A DNA stretch of 64,000 nucleotides from Icerya purchasi (Eukaryota > Arthropoda > Insecta > Hemiptera > Monophlebidae), in contig CM077116.1 in the NCBI GenBank assembly GCA_039619475.1, positions 298,944,464 to 299,008,463 on the forward strand. The letters are read 5' to 3'. Positions within the stretch are counted from its first letter, which is position 1. Every line of letters starts with the position of its first letter. The notes beneath the pieces were generated by a model. It worked only from the letters and a program-made list of their open reading frames with translations, was not told where the DNA came from and made no database searches. Shown piece after piece: positions 14,001 through 28,200 of the stretch. The translations under genes and the position numbers were made by a program.

Positions 14001-17000
14001 TTTCGGACGGCTAAATGTGCTCCTCATTAAACATTGATAGTTTTGGATATCCAAGGCCATTTCTATTCCTATTCTTTTTTTGAACAGACTGTTTGCTATT
14101 TTTCAGTTAAATTTTCGACAAAATCAAGCGTGTCCAACCCCTTTGCTTATGTTTCCCAAAACCAGACACAGCCGTGTTTTTTTTAATCTTTTTTCCCCTT
14201 CCCTCTATTTCCGGACAAACTTTCATAATTATTCGTTGTTTACAATTTTAATTGAATTTAAATTTTTTCTTAAATTTTCGTAAAACTTTTCTGTTTCCAA
14301 TTCCTCTGCAGTCGTAATAGAATCGTACACACGCTACTAGAATTTTACTGATTTTTAAATCTGCTATTCTGTCGCTAATCCTTCGAACTTTTCTACACTA
14401 TATTATTGGTATATTCGTTTGTGCAATAAGGAAACCAACTTCTTTCTGTCCTCAGCTGTGTTACCTGTGTAGCAAAAAACGGTTCCTGAGTGTGCGTATA
14501 ATTTTTTTTCCAGATCTTCATATATATGTGGAATCTAAGAAAAACTTAAAAATCCGAATTTTTCGATTTGAATTTTCAATTAAAATACCACACTTTTTTT
14601 TACTGCAGTTTGAAAAACATCGAGAAAAAAAATTTTAAGCAAAATTTGCCGCTTACTTTCATTATTGCCTAATATTTTAAAATCGTGCAGGACAAAAAAA
14701 AGAAAAAAAAAACAACTTTTAATTGAGTTGTTTTAACCGAAATTATATGAGATTAATGAAAACACGTTTTTTGCTAGCTCTAGTTTCATGTGTTGATTTT
14801 TATTTCAATTTATCAGTTCGGAGTGTCATTGCGGTAATGTGAAGAGAAACACAAAAAAGCGAAATATTACAACAAATGCGGATCATCATTTCTGAGATGC
14901 TGGCGCGGATGTACTTTCCAATATTTATGTTCACCGTAAGACTACCGGTAAAACCGGTGTCTACTGATTAACTTTCATCTGTTGTTGCCAAAATTACTAC
15001 TCAAAAATAATTTATTATTCAGAAATAATAATCTCGCTGCAAGGTGTGTACCGTTGATCACTTTCACCGTTTCTAAACACACTCATACGATGCGTATTTT
15101 CATCGACCGTCTACGCAGTTTAAACAGTTTCTAAGCGAATTTTTTAATGCAATCCTCTAATTTCAATAATTATAATCGCTCAAGTTCGAAAATTTTCCAT
15201 AATGTTGGAATCGAAAACGTCTTAGAAGTTTTTTAACGTTTTCCGAAGATGAAAAAAAACCTACGCACCATATACATATGTAACATGTAACGGGAAAAAA
15301 GGAAAAAATTGGAAACAAACCCTCTTTTGTATTCAAGATGGTCGGGTTTAAGAATGAGAATAGCCCGGCTATTTTGCGAGCCTTCATCAATCTGGACTAC
15401 TCATGATTACAGAAATAGATGTATTAAATTCGTCTGCAATATAATTTATAATCATTAATGATATACTATGTTCTGAGCCTACGGTCGTTTCTCGGCGCTC
15501 TTTTAACTCCTTTTCTCTTCAAACTATATGTTCTGTAAAATGCGCATTAATTGCACATACATGTTTTGAAGAGTGATTATACAAATTTGATTAATTGCTC
15601 TTTTTTTTTTTTTTTCATAATTCTGCAACGTCGGTAAAGGATTTCCGACTAAAAATCTAACTTTCAAAAACGAAATAAGTAAACTGAAAACTGGAATGAT
15701 GGGTAAGGAGAAAAGAGGTGAACTAGGAAGCCGTAAACAATTAGAATAATACAATAGCACGTTTAGTCGAGAAAGTTGGATATTAAAAGAAGACACGATT
15801 AAGATCGTACATAGCTTCGTAATTAGGACGAACATGACGTAAAAGAAAACGGAAAAAAACGAGAAAGGAGGCAGAATATGACTAAAGTGCAAATGAAAAA
15901 AATAATAATAATAATAATAATGGCGACAGGTGAAGTGATGGAAAATCATAACATCATGGGGTAAATAGGAAGATCCGATTAGATGGGTTGAAAGAAAGTC
16001 TGTTTAAAAAGGAAGATTCAATTGAAAAGTTAAAGGTATGTTTGAAAAGGAAAATTTGATTGAAAGGTCGAAAGGAAGTTTGTTTAAAAAGAAAAACAAA
16101 AACATATTTCAGACCGACATCTAATATGGAGTTTTTTACAAGAAGAAAAAAAGCGAGAATTTTGGTGAAACCGAGACAGAAAGGTGTCTAGTAATCTGAG
16201 ATATAGAATCGGCTATTTCATTACTTCCTACGGCTGGAAACCCAGAGAAAATAAATATGGATAGAGTGGCGCGCGAGGGAATTATGGATGAGCAGGGGTT
16301 ACTTTAGTTATCAAATAAGGCGCTTGTTAAACGTGCTTTCGCATAATTTTCCGAGAAGTTCGAACACGAGGAGGAGTTTGTTATTTTGTGTGTGTGTGTG
16401 TGTGTAGGGGGGGAGGGGATTAAAAGAGATAACTGCTTCGGAAAAAGAAGCAGTTAATTTTCTTAAATCGATAAGGTAGATTTTTCCGGTTACACCATCA
16501 AGAGTCAGACTAGGATGGTTTTTCACGAAGGCACACTTCAATTCATTAACATCGAGAAGGAGCAGATTAAGAAATGAGGCGCAGGATATTCTGAAAACGT
16601 GGATAGTCATTAAATCGAGAACGGAAACGGAAGCAGCAGCGTAAGCTTTCAACGGAGGAAATGTTGCTGATCAGTGGACAAATCTAACCGCTCTGGCAAA
16701 TTACGATCAAGTGAGCTAATTTGTAAAATAGAAAAGTAGGCATTTTTCCGGGTTGTTTTTTTTGTTTTTTTTTGAGGAATTCCCTATGGCGGTAACTTTT
16801 GCATTAGTTCGCTTTGAAAGCGAGAAAGTTTTCCAGCATAGTGGTAAGGCTGTTCCGCAACGATTGGGTAGTAGCGGGATCGGCGAACGGGCGAGAATCG
16901 GCGACAGTCTCAAAAAGTATCTCATCATATTTCCGCAACTGTCTCTTTCTGATGGAATGTCTCGCAAAAATTGGGCTGTTATTTAATGGCGCCTAAACCG

Positions 17001-20000
17001 CGTATTGTAAGATAGCGGATAAACGAGATTAAATGACGTACAGTATGTGAGAGATTTTCGTTGATTACGTGATGCTATAAGAAGAGCAGAATGTGGAATC
17101 GACCGGGCTAAACGTCTCTCGCAAATAATTAATCAAAGTCGACAATTGACTTTCAATCGCATCAAATCGATGCGTTCCTGAAGTTGCCTCGTTAGGTAAT
17201 GAACTAGTTCTTTATTTCAGCCAAAAGAGGTCAATTAAGCGCGCCGCCAGCAGCGCAATACGTGTGTGTGTGTCTATGTCGTGTTATTTTCTGTACCCTT
17301 TTTGTCCTCCACCCGTTCGTTCCGGCGAGGGCCGAATGTGCCGCAGCCGCATGTCATGTACCGCTTGTACAGCACTTCAAGTGGACATCGAGTTCGGGAA
17401 GGAGACGTAGAAGACACGCGTTAATTACTGCGCAACAGAAGATCGGGCGATTTTGCGAATTGTCTTCGCGGCCATCAAAACGTATTTGTTGCACTTATTT
17501 GCTTAGTGTCGGCGAGAAATCGTTACAAAACCGGCTTTTCATAGCGAACAAACCGAAATTGCTTTCTGCAACATGCAAGTTAGATAACTGATAGCTCGTG
17601 TCGCTGCTACTCGATATACCGAGAAAGCATCGCGCCGAACATGCGTGTACGTTGAACATGATCGTAAAATTGAAGTGCATCCGGTCGGAAAAAGTGTTGC
17701 AACCGAAATAAAAAGAAGCGAAACACGAAAAAAACACACGAACTAAAGACCGATTCAGTTCAGAATGTTCAAAAATTTCGCAATTGCGTAACTGTCGTGT
17801 ACTTTAGCGGCGCGCAAATGCATTCGCTCTATACGCTACGCATCTCTGTGTCTTGTGTAAACTATCGTTAATGGCTGGCACTCGTGCCGATTTCGCTATA
17901 CCTACTCCGATAAGATCGTCGTTCAACATTTTGAACAGTTCCAAAAAAGAACAGATCGTATCGTTAATCTAGTTCGTGCTCTGTTTCTTCGAGCCGTTTC
18001 GTTCCCAAAGAGACCGGAGAAGAAAAAGACCTAATGAATTACACGTTGAGCGGAACAATTTTTAATTTATCCGCGTAATTATTACGAGCAAGAAAACAAT
18101 TATACAAGTCCGCGCACGGCAGCTCGACTGTTGCACATTCTTACGCTCTCACGTTGATGCTATCCTTCTACGTCCTGGCCGGACGTCGAAACCTAATTTT
18201 CTATCACGTATATGTATATGCCATATATATCGTAATTTCTTCTCTGCTACAGACACGCGTCTATTTGTTGCTATAATGAAATTAAAGTAGCCGCATAAAT
18301 ATAATTATTATATTAAAAAGAAACAAAAAGTCTTCTCTAATCTATTATGTGCGTACACTTGAAACTAATCGGAGTTGATTAATTCCGGCCGTATTCTGAA
18401 TCTCATTCTACCATAAAACAAGGCTGCACACCTACGGCAAAGCCTTCCAGTGCGGTAGGCTATGGAAAACGAACGTAAAACACACGCATTATACCATTCG
18501 AGATATGCAGTTCCGAGACGGCTAAACCGCGGAGGTGATTGAGAGGGAAATCTGTAAAACGTTAAGTACAAAACATCGACGCATTTATAAAGACGGTCGT
18601 GTCGAAAGACACGAGTATAGGAGGGATAAAAAATAAATAAATAAAAAGGCGACAATAAAACTATTGGCACACTCATTCGTAAATAAAGCTAATATATTAA
18701 GGACCCTGAAATTTGAAAAAGGTCTGCGATGAGTAATCAAGAACAGATGAGGTCGAAAGAGGAAAGGAAAAATGCTAACCAGGTCAAGCTTTCGTCCTGC
18801 TAGAAAAAAATCACATACGTCACCATAGTTGACGATTAAAGCTCTTAGTAGAGTAAAATCGCTGATGTGTTGAAGACACTGCGCGGTCGACATATTTCAC
18901 CGATAGAACCCATTTTTGGGCATTACATAATTCGCGCAACAGGCGCGCGCATTACAAATTATCAATCTCTCTTCCAGCTGGGTTTCGAGTTCTTCTGTCG
19001 GTCGATCTTTTTTGTACCGTATTTCAATCTAAAATTTTTCCGCTCATCCTAATTTATTATTCCCCTTCATTCTCAGATCCTGATATTAACCGGATTCCTT
19101 TGTTTCTCAACTTTTCCCTTTCCGTTATTAACTCTTGCTGCAATTTGTCGTCTATACTTTGGACTCAGTCCGCTTCCTACACCGTCTCTCATACATATTT
19201 TTTTTCCACCCTATCTTCTTCCACCTTCGATTTCCTAACAATCCATATGCTCTGAATGTGTCGCTCTTTTTACCGCTCTCTTTCACCGGCTGCCCCCTCC
19301 CCCTCCTATAGTGCGTTTTTTCTCCTCTCTTCGTTTCTTCTCATTCCGTTGTTCCAGAGTGCCGTCTCTCTGTCTGCTTTTCCGATCGCGTATCCGGAAA
19401 TCTATTCTTCTTCCTTTTTAGCAAGTTCTTATTTCGTTGCTCACGTCGACTATTACAAATCACTGCCGTTAAAAAAAAGACGAAATTTGTTTTTTAAGGT
19501 GTTTTTTTTTCTATCCCTTCTGATTATTTTTGTACCCCATTGCTTACAGTTTAACGTAAAATACACTGATAAAGTTTGTAATATATGTATATAAGACGTA
19601 TGTGGTGTAGTACTCTTACGGAAATTAGAATTAACTAAAATAAAACGTGTAATTATTATAAGGCGGTAAGAGGCTAATTGTGAGAGTGAATTAAAATCCC
19701 GTTTGGTGTAACGATCGTGGAAAAAAAAAAAGAAGGAAACTCCTCAGAGAAGAAAGAAAAAATCTGCCGATCGTGAATAGCTTTTTCGAAAGTGAGCACA
19801 GATAAAAGAGACAAAACTGAACTAAATTACATTTCTATAAACAACTTAAATCGGTAGCTCGTTTCTTATTTAAAGTGCTCTTGTCTGAATTTGTGGAGAA
19901 AGAAAAAAGCTCATTGACGCCGATCCGAGAAAAACCAGTAGAAAGAATTCGTCCGAAGAAAAATCATGTATGATGTCGAGCGGTGGTGCATCTCGATTAC

Positions 20001-23000
20001 AGTTTATTTCGATTGTACGTTTCTCAGTGTGTTCTTATTTACTTTTTAACGATCGAACTGTCAACACATCTCTAACAATCAATGATTTTCACGTAATTAA
20101 TCTGTCCGATGCGCTCCTTGAATTAATATGAATGAAGTAAACTTTTTCTTGGCGGGGATGAACAATTAAATAAACGTTAATTTTTCAATTTCAACTGTTA
20201 TTCTGTAGCAGTGCGAGAAAAAATGTATTGCGTCGGCCGGTTACAGTGAATGACTGTAAAAATAATGTGACACCTCCGCCCCGTGTTACTATTGTCGAGA
20301 AAATTTTACGGACTTTATATCGAAAATAGTGTCCAGCATAACGAAGTTTGCTAGCAGTTACTTGAACGACACAAACCCGGCTACGGAATTAATATCACCA
20401 GAGGAGAGTGGCAGTGGAAAGGTATATTTCATCAAACACAGACGGAGCTAAGGGGAGAATCTATCAGGTTAGTATCTCGTGCGTTCGTCGTAAAATTAAC
20501 ACTCTCCAATGCATACAGACCGTTTGAACAACTTTTTCAATGATATTATAAGTTATGTATTTTTAAACCTTAAATTACGTTACAAAGTTATAGTTTTAAA
20601 TATTACTCGGACACAAAGTACCTTTTAATTCGTTAAAACATACAACATTTATTTATATTAAATTATTACTTAAAATGAAAGTTACAGACATTATTATTCA
20701 CAAAAAATATATATAAAAATCCGTCCTACCGGTTTCGTCTACTTGACATGAGTCCATGAATATGTCAAGTAGACGAAACCGGTAGGACGGATTTTTATAT
20801 ATATTTTTTGTGAATAATAATGTCTGTAACTTTTATTTTAAGTAATAATTTAATATAAATAAATGTTGTATGTTTTAACGAATTAAAAGGTACTTTGTGT
20901 CCGAGTAATATTTAAAACTATAACTTTGTAACGTAATTTAAGGTTTAAAAATACATAACTTATAATATCAGTGAAACAAACGTTTACAGGAAGAAATAAT
21001 ACATAACTTTTTCAATGCCTGGAAAAACTTTAAATTCTACCCGAGTCCCACTACTTAACACTTTGTTGGATACAGATTCGTTACCGGCAATTAATTCCTC
21101 AACAACTCTCTTAATACTAATCGGTCTAGCTGCAAAAATAAAGCATATACTGTAAGAGACAGTTCAGCTGAGTTCGCGCACAGGCTTACCAGCGAATGAG
21201 CGGGTAGCTCTAGTTGCCAGAGAAATCCTGCCAACTTCGTGAACGTAAGTGTCCCCACTCTCTATGCCACGTATCCACAAGTTTCTTTAGATATCCTTTT
21301 CAGAAACATGGGCTCATTTTAATCGACTAAAGCTATTCAACTAAAAAGGGTCTTGGTGTCGGCCATCTAAAATGATTCGCGGGCATTATGACAAGCGGAC
21401 TGCGGATTTGTCGTATTTTCACGTCTCTTGATTATATTCCACTACAGTAGTTTGTCGCTTAAGCCCGCTCCACCGCTAAACAACCTACGCTTCCGTACTA
21501 ACACTCTGCATTGTCTCATGATATTCTTGAGTTTAGCCAATAACCCTGATCAACTCTGAAGCATGAATTTGTGTAAACTAAATTCATACACAGCGTACGA
21601 CAGTCTTTTATTTATGTACATTGTATGTTTACATTAAAAAAAAAAAAAACAACAAAAAAACGTGAATGACTAGCATTAATTATTTTTCGTTTGTTGAGAT
21701 TTTGCTTTACTTAGCTTAGAGATACATATATGTATCAAATCTCTATATTCCGATTATAAAGGAAATAATCCAATGATGCTATCATTCTCATCTTGCCGTC
21801 ACACTATTTACAGCATCAGTTGACAGACATACGCATTTTAATAGTAAAATACCCCGAGTAAAACGCAGTATGTTATCTGTGAATTCAGATGCAGAACGGC
21901 TGTTCCGCAATGGGTGGATTTCAACTGAACACTCTTGCTCGACAAATTGGCTCCGGCACCAACCGTAATAGAGATAATGCGAGAAATTTGACGCCCGAAG
22001 ATTACGATTCGATACTTTTTGGTTATCATCGGTTCCTTTACAAGTGTCGTTTAGAATTAACCTGCAAGAAACATGAGGCGTCCTCCAACAGCTGGCGTAC
22101 AAAGTAGGAAGAAGCCTGTTGGTTTTGAACATCTAAAAATCTGGCGGTGTTGGAAGAAGAAACAAAAACAAAATGTAGAAAGAAAAAGAAAAAACGTGCT
22201 TCGTCGAAGAATTAATTGTTCAGCGTGAAAATTTCGAGATAACGTGATAGTAGTTTTTCTGGTAACGCGAATGACGACTAGCTCGAAAAAAAGGGACGAG
22301 AATATCCAAATGCGACGGATGAAATAGTTCGATTCGATGTTATTATTTTCTGTACCTGATCGGTACGCATTAAAAATGTGTGTGTGTGTGTGTGTGGGCG
22401 TGTGGCGGGGATCACTAACTGTAATGACGTTTAAGAGATGACCGTGTAAAACCCGGTAGAAATTTTGTTCTAAAGCAAAATTTTAAGATTTTTTACATTA
22501 ATATGCGCCTCGTTTTTAATATGCTAATGCAGCAGCTTAAATAATTTCATTAACCATTTTTTGCTATTAAGCAAATAATTTTACTTACATTACAAATTAT
22601 ATTTACGGCTCTTGCGGGCAACTTTATAAACTAATTACTTTTTTTTTTTGCTTTCAATTTGTGCAAATCGGTTACAACATACCACTTAGAGAGACGAATA
22701 TTTTTGGAACCGGCGGAATTCCATAAAATTATAAGTTGAATCGACTCTTGATTTTTTTCCAAGTTTATGTACATGGGGCAAATATATTGCTTTGTTCCCA
22801 GGTTAAATGATTATTATAAATTTAAACTGGTGAAAGCCTGTAGCGCGCGTGTCATTATATGAAATACCAAAAAAGGGGGCACTCTATCCATCATACTATT
22901 CGACGCACCATGGCTGCCATGCACGATTTTTCTTTAACAAACTCTTTTTACTAGTTTAGTGTCCACTATCCATATATTTTCCCCCTGATGTTGATCACAT

Positions 23001-26000
23001 TTTATTTGAATGTGCGGCCTTTCTATTCTTCGCTATTGGATATCCCTATTTTCCTTATCGGTATTACTGGTATACTTTCATTTCCTTCTGCTTCAGTTAT
23101 TCCTGTCCTTGAATTATTTTTATCCTCCTGAATATAAATTTATTTTCTCCTCCTTTCCATTTCTTGGGCTAGTGTCCTCGTTGACAAACCGATTAAAAAA
23201 AAAAACTGGTTCGGCGCAAGATTTCTCGGATCGGCGTCAGTGAAGGTTTCTCGTTTTCGACGGACGCTGTGCCACTAATAACGACTGATTTATTGACTTT
23301 TTTATCTTGGCAGACCATAATAACGCTATTTCGTAACGTCCCTTTACGGCTGTTGAGTCATTGCAGAAGCATGTACCACTCTAAAATTATGAATTTTTTC
23401 AAAAGTTAAAAAGATTGAACTATTACACTTTGTAAATGGTAATTTTTCCTCTTTTTTATACTTATACTCGTTTTAGTTTAGGTTTTATTTTTTAATCGAC
23501 GCACTTTTAAGTATAAAAACAAAAAGAAATCAGTATTTCAACTTTGGAACTTTGGAATTCGGTAAAAAATATATGTTGAGCTGCGATTATAAATAAATGA
23601 TTATTTGTGACTATTGCGCAACATATATTTCAAGAAAGGTAACGGAGTAATATATTCAATAACATTAAAAGGCTTCGCCTGTGTATTAATATACCCGTTT
23701 AAATGTGTACTTGGAAATTCATAAAAAAATTTTTGTTTTATCTGGAATTATATTTATGTAAAGATTCTGTCTCTCTATTGGGGGCAAATATTTGTTTATC
23801 ACCGTCCCACAAAAACTGGTCTTTATCTTTGACGTTTAGCTGAAGATTATCGATCTTTCTATAACTTGTCTATCGTGATCTAACAAAAATTTTCACTCAA
23901 CTAAACAGTACACGCACACAGCCAAGCCATCATTTTGAAAGGGCTCAGTTTTTTACACGATAGGTGTCTCATTAATTACACATTTAAGAGAACATCTTCT
24001 TCGCTCCCGTTTTATTAAAATTAATTTGTTACCAAAACAGCAAACTACATACAACAGTTGAATAAGGATTTCAAATTTCGAGTACAAATAACATTCCCAG
24101 TGGTAAATATTAAAAATACGCTGTCCAGTCCGAAAGAGTTAATTACGCGCCTTTTTATTACAGCCACGCGCAATAAATTGTATATTGTATCTTGCTGTAC
24201 ACATTATAATCAACCTGTAGAACAAAATAATTCACGACGCCTGATAATCAGCTGTTCGTGTGCTTAACTGAAAATAAAACTTAAAATTTTTTTGCACAAA
24301 TTCAATGAAATCGTAAAATGAGGGCCTACACTGCTGTAATGTGGATGAGTGCAATATAATAACAGTTTGGTGATAATAATAGATGGCGGCCAATAATTTT
24401 TTTCTTTTTTTCTGATAATTGTGGCACGCTAAAACCCTAACAGTCGTAGATTATTAAATATTATTAAATTCTTCGGACACCTGCTGGGTCCAATTGTAAA
24501 TCTAAACCATTCTCGAACCCACATAAACACAAACAAAAAATTTCATTGAATAGTCGTTTAAGTGAAGTTCAGTGACTAACACGCATACAGAAGATTTATA
24601 TATATATACATATATATATACATAAAATAATTTTCTTAAACGTTCACATTATGTATCAAATTGAGCTTATATACACTTGCAATAACCATTCGACATATTT
24701 GTATCTGTAAAAATTGTTGCATTATAATAATTTATTTAGAATTAATAATGTTATACGTTTAAAGAAACGTAAAGTGAAGTGAGTCCCATACCCTTGATAA
24801 GGTATCATGGATTGTGAAGTTAAGCTTTCCATAATGGTACTAAGCCTAATGGCTCTGATGAGAATACCGGGGCCAGTTCCTTTCTCTCGGCTACATGATT
24901 GATACTTAATCTGATGGTAAATATTATAATTAATACACTCGTTTCAAGCAACAGACGCCTGTTTCGGATATGAACTTTTATTGAAGTGAAAAGTTTCATT
25001 CGGTTATTCGAATTTTAATCATTTGAATGTTATCGTGTCATTTTTATTTAACATTTAACAAAATTCGACATAACGCCGATACATTGAAAGCATTAGTACT
25101 AAAAATCAATGTATAGGGTGCGGCAGAGAAACGGATCGTATTTCAAAACGCAGTAGCGCTACCCGTATATAAGTTAGGAAAAAATCTCGTTGGAAAGAGG
25201 AAGAAAGAACATTTTTTTTCAATACCATAACGAACCACCATCGGTGACTGGTCTGTCGAATAGCACGCAAATGCCGCTGAACAGTTTCTCCTCGTAATAA
25301 TGATTCTTACAGTGTTACAGTTGGCGATTTCCAAAAACGTTTCGCGTTTAGTGATAAAAAGCCTGCGCTCACCAACAAACACTTTACCAGCATGGGTCAA
25401 AAACTTCCGAAAAACTATAGTTCACGAAAAGCTCCTCCACTGACCCAAGGTTACGGTTTAGATGGGAGTTGCGGCGTAGGGCGTCATCGGCCGGTATTTT
25501 TTCGATGGCACAGTTACCGCGAACGTTCCAATCAACTGTTAAATGAGTTTGTGCGACCCGAACGAGGAGGTTATCAGGTAGTTGTTCCAACAAGACGGCG
25601 CGTCGTGTCATACGACAAGGGAAACAATGATTTGATTAAGACGAATGTTTGGTAGCCGTTTAATTTCGAGAAACGTGCAGATTGTCTGGCCATCTCGCTC
25701 GCCAGATCTTTCTGTCTGTGATTTTTTTTCTGTGGGAAAGTCAAAAGTATACAAAACCGAATTTCGAGACCTGAGAGAGATTCGATGTCATGCCGCGGCT
25801 ATTCCGACGACTCTGTTAGCTAAAGTTTATGGTAATCTTGCTTCGCAACTTTATAAAATCAGGGACGTCATTTAAATTGATGTTATCCTTAATAATACTG
25901 CACATTTGTCGACAAAAATAAATACACCAGAAAAAATGTTCTTTCTTTCTCTTTTCACTGCGACCTAGCTCGTTTTTCTGACTTACATATAGACGGTGCT

Positions 26001-28153
26001 ATTACGTTTTGAAATACGATCCGTTTCTCTGCCGCCGCACCCTATAATGTAAATATAAAAATGTCGAAATCGCACGTAGTTTATTTAAAGTGGGAATATT
26101 TCCGCCTAGCCTATAATTTATTTAACATTCTTTCGCGTGTATATTTAGGTTTAAATTTTCTCTCGATTAGTACATACTTCGAGGATTAAAAAGTAATTTT
26201 ACGTATTGTAAAAGCTGGTGAAAACAACAAAAAACAACTATTAAAGTATCGCGCCTCCTTTCTGTTCTCGTATTAAAAAAGAATTCCAAGAATAAAACTA
26301 TCAAGCAAGATTTTCGGTAGACCTTCCTTACTACAGTCGGTGCAGATAATTCGAGACATTTCAATCAGAAGCGATCGAGAATACGAATCCGGGATATCCC
26401 GTGTCGTCCAAAAAATTGAAAAATGAGACGACAAAATTTGGCAACAGACAAAACCTAGTGGAAATAAATCGATATCGCAGTAATTGGTCTTATAAAAAAT
26501 TCCGGATCGGACGTCTCTGTACACGGAAGAAAATATGGAAAAATCTGCGGGAAGGTGAAATAGAGCAACAAAAAAAATCAGAGCAAGGTAAGAGAATCTC
26601 AGTAAAAGTGAAAAACACACACATCACTCTTTTCCTAAAACATCCATTTGAAAATAATTTCTTTCGTTTTACTAGAAAATCAACAGCAAAAACATCTCTC
26701 GTTTATCTTCTCCATCCACAATTTTCGTTAATTCGGCTTAAAATATCGCCTGGAATTACTAAATTTCACCTAGCAGTGAATAGCGGAAAGATTGCAATCG
26801 AAATATGTATTATTTTTTCAGACTTTGTTCGGAGAGTTTCTTTGAGCATTTTACGAGTCAGAAGAGAACCAGCACAAAAAATTTGTCCTGTCCCGAACTC
26901 CTGAAATCCAGCTTTAACTAAAAGAACACCGCTTTCACTATAAAAAGAAATAAACTAATAGTACGTCTAAATTGAAAGGTTATTAAGCTACGTTGTATTA
27001 CATTTACACTCGTGACATGGCGTGTGTTTTTGATTGGTTATCATTCCTTTTTCTGTAATTTTTTCGTAAAATTAATGAACTTCTTTTCCGTCCAATCAGC
27101 GGCGGTTCGGTGCTTCGGCCGATATATCAAAAGTGTGCGCGGCAACGTGTTTTCTTTTTTAACTCTTAACTGCAGACTAAACGGATTCGTAGTGTATGAA
27201 ACTCTGAACATTTCGCGGGAAACCGATTGCGAGATTCAGGTCGGAACATTTATCGTTCAGTATTGGCGTTTATTTGAACAATTTCCGTATCAAAGCGATC
27301 AAAATCATACCGACTTCAGCGATTTTGACATAATTTGAATTATTGGCGTGATGAAATAACACGGTAAAAACTTTCTTTAAGGGACGTTCTCTGGAAGTAC
27401 CGAAAATTTTGAATACACCGATTAGGCTATAAAGACAAACGGACTTTAATCAAAGATTCGTTCGCTAATGTCTGATATGTTTTATTTTTTTTTTTATTTT
27501 TTTTTTTTAATGAAAATACTTTTTTTCATTTATCAAGAACATGACTTCATTGCGGAGGTCGATTCGAGGAGCTTTATATTTGATTTATTGTTTATAGGCC
27601 ATAGGATAAATTTTTTGACGGATCCCAATTTAAAAATAAAATACCAAAAATATAAAAAAAAATAAGAGAGCCGATATTTCATAGATACGTAATTCACACT
27701 TTGTTTCTGAACACAGAGTGATCTTACGGTCTCTATTAGTATCTCCTTGCTTTCCATATTTTTCGCGGAAAACATAAATAAATTTAGTTCTATCAAAAGT
27801 CGGCGTTGCTTTATAGAAATCCGCATGAAATTTTCCGGACCTAAAGCACAGTATTCACATTACTGGAAGATAAGTATAATCCAATTTATTATAAAAAGTG
27901 AAACAAACTTTCTTCATTATTTTTTGTGTATTTTTTTACTTTCGGGTTGTTATTCCATAAAAAAAAAAAAAAAACAAAAAATTGTAATAATAATTATAAT
28001 TGTTGACACATGGCATTCACACGCTACGGTGCAAAAAATCTATCAACGGAATGAGCTGTTTGTACCGGGTATTAAACACTAATATGATGCTTTCTCTTGA
28101 AATCAAAACAATATATGTATATATATATATATATATATCTTATATATGATATA

Positions 28154-28200
<47 letters not shown>

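Noticed and set aside
15524..15949. 141-codon minus-strand frame
   Set aside because: It arises from purine-rich DNA giving Phe/Ser/Leu/Tyr-rich protein; no domain visible.
19256..19594. Hydrophobic, Ser/Phe-rich 112-codon frame resembling a membrane protein
   Set aside because: It comes from a pyrimidine-rich tract; the hydrophobicity is a composition effect.
21788..22132. Overlapping frames on both strands
   Set aside because: Mutual shadows without any recognisable motif.
26401..26904. 167-codon plus-strand open frame
   Set aside because: No ATG start, lysine-rich low-information composition, no recognisable motifs.
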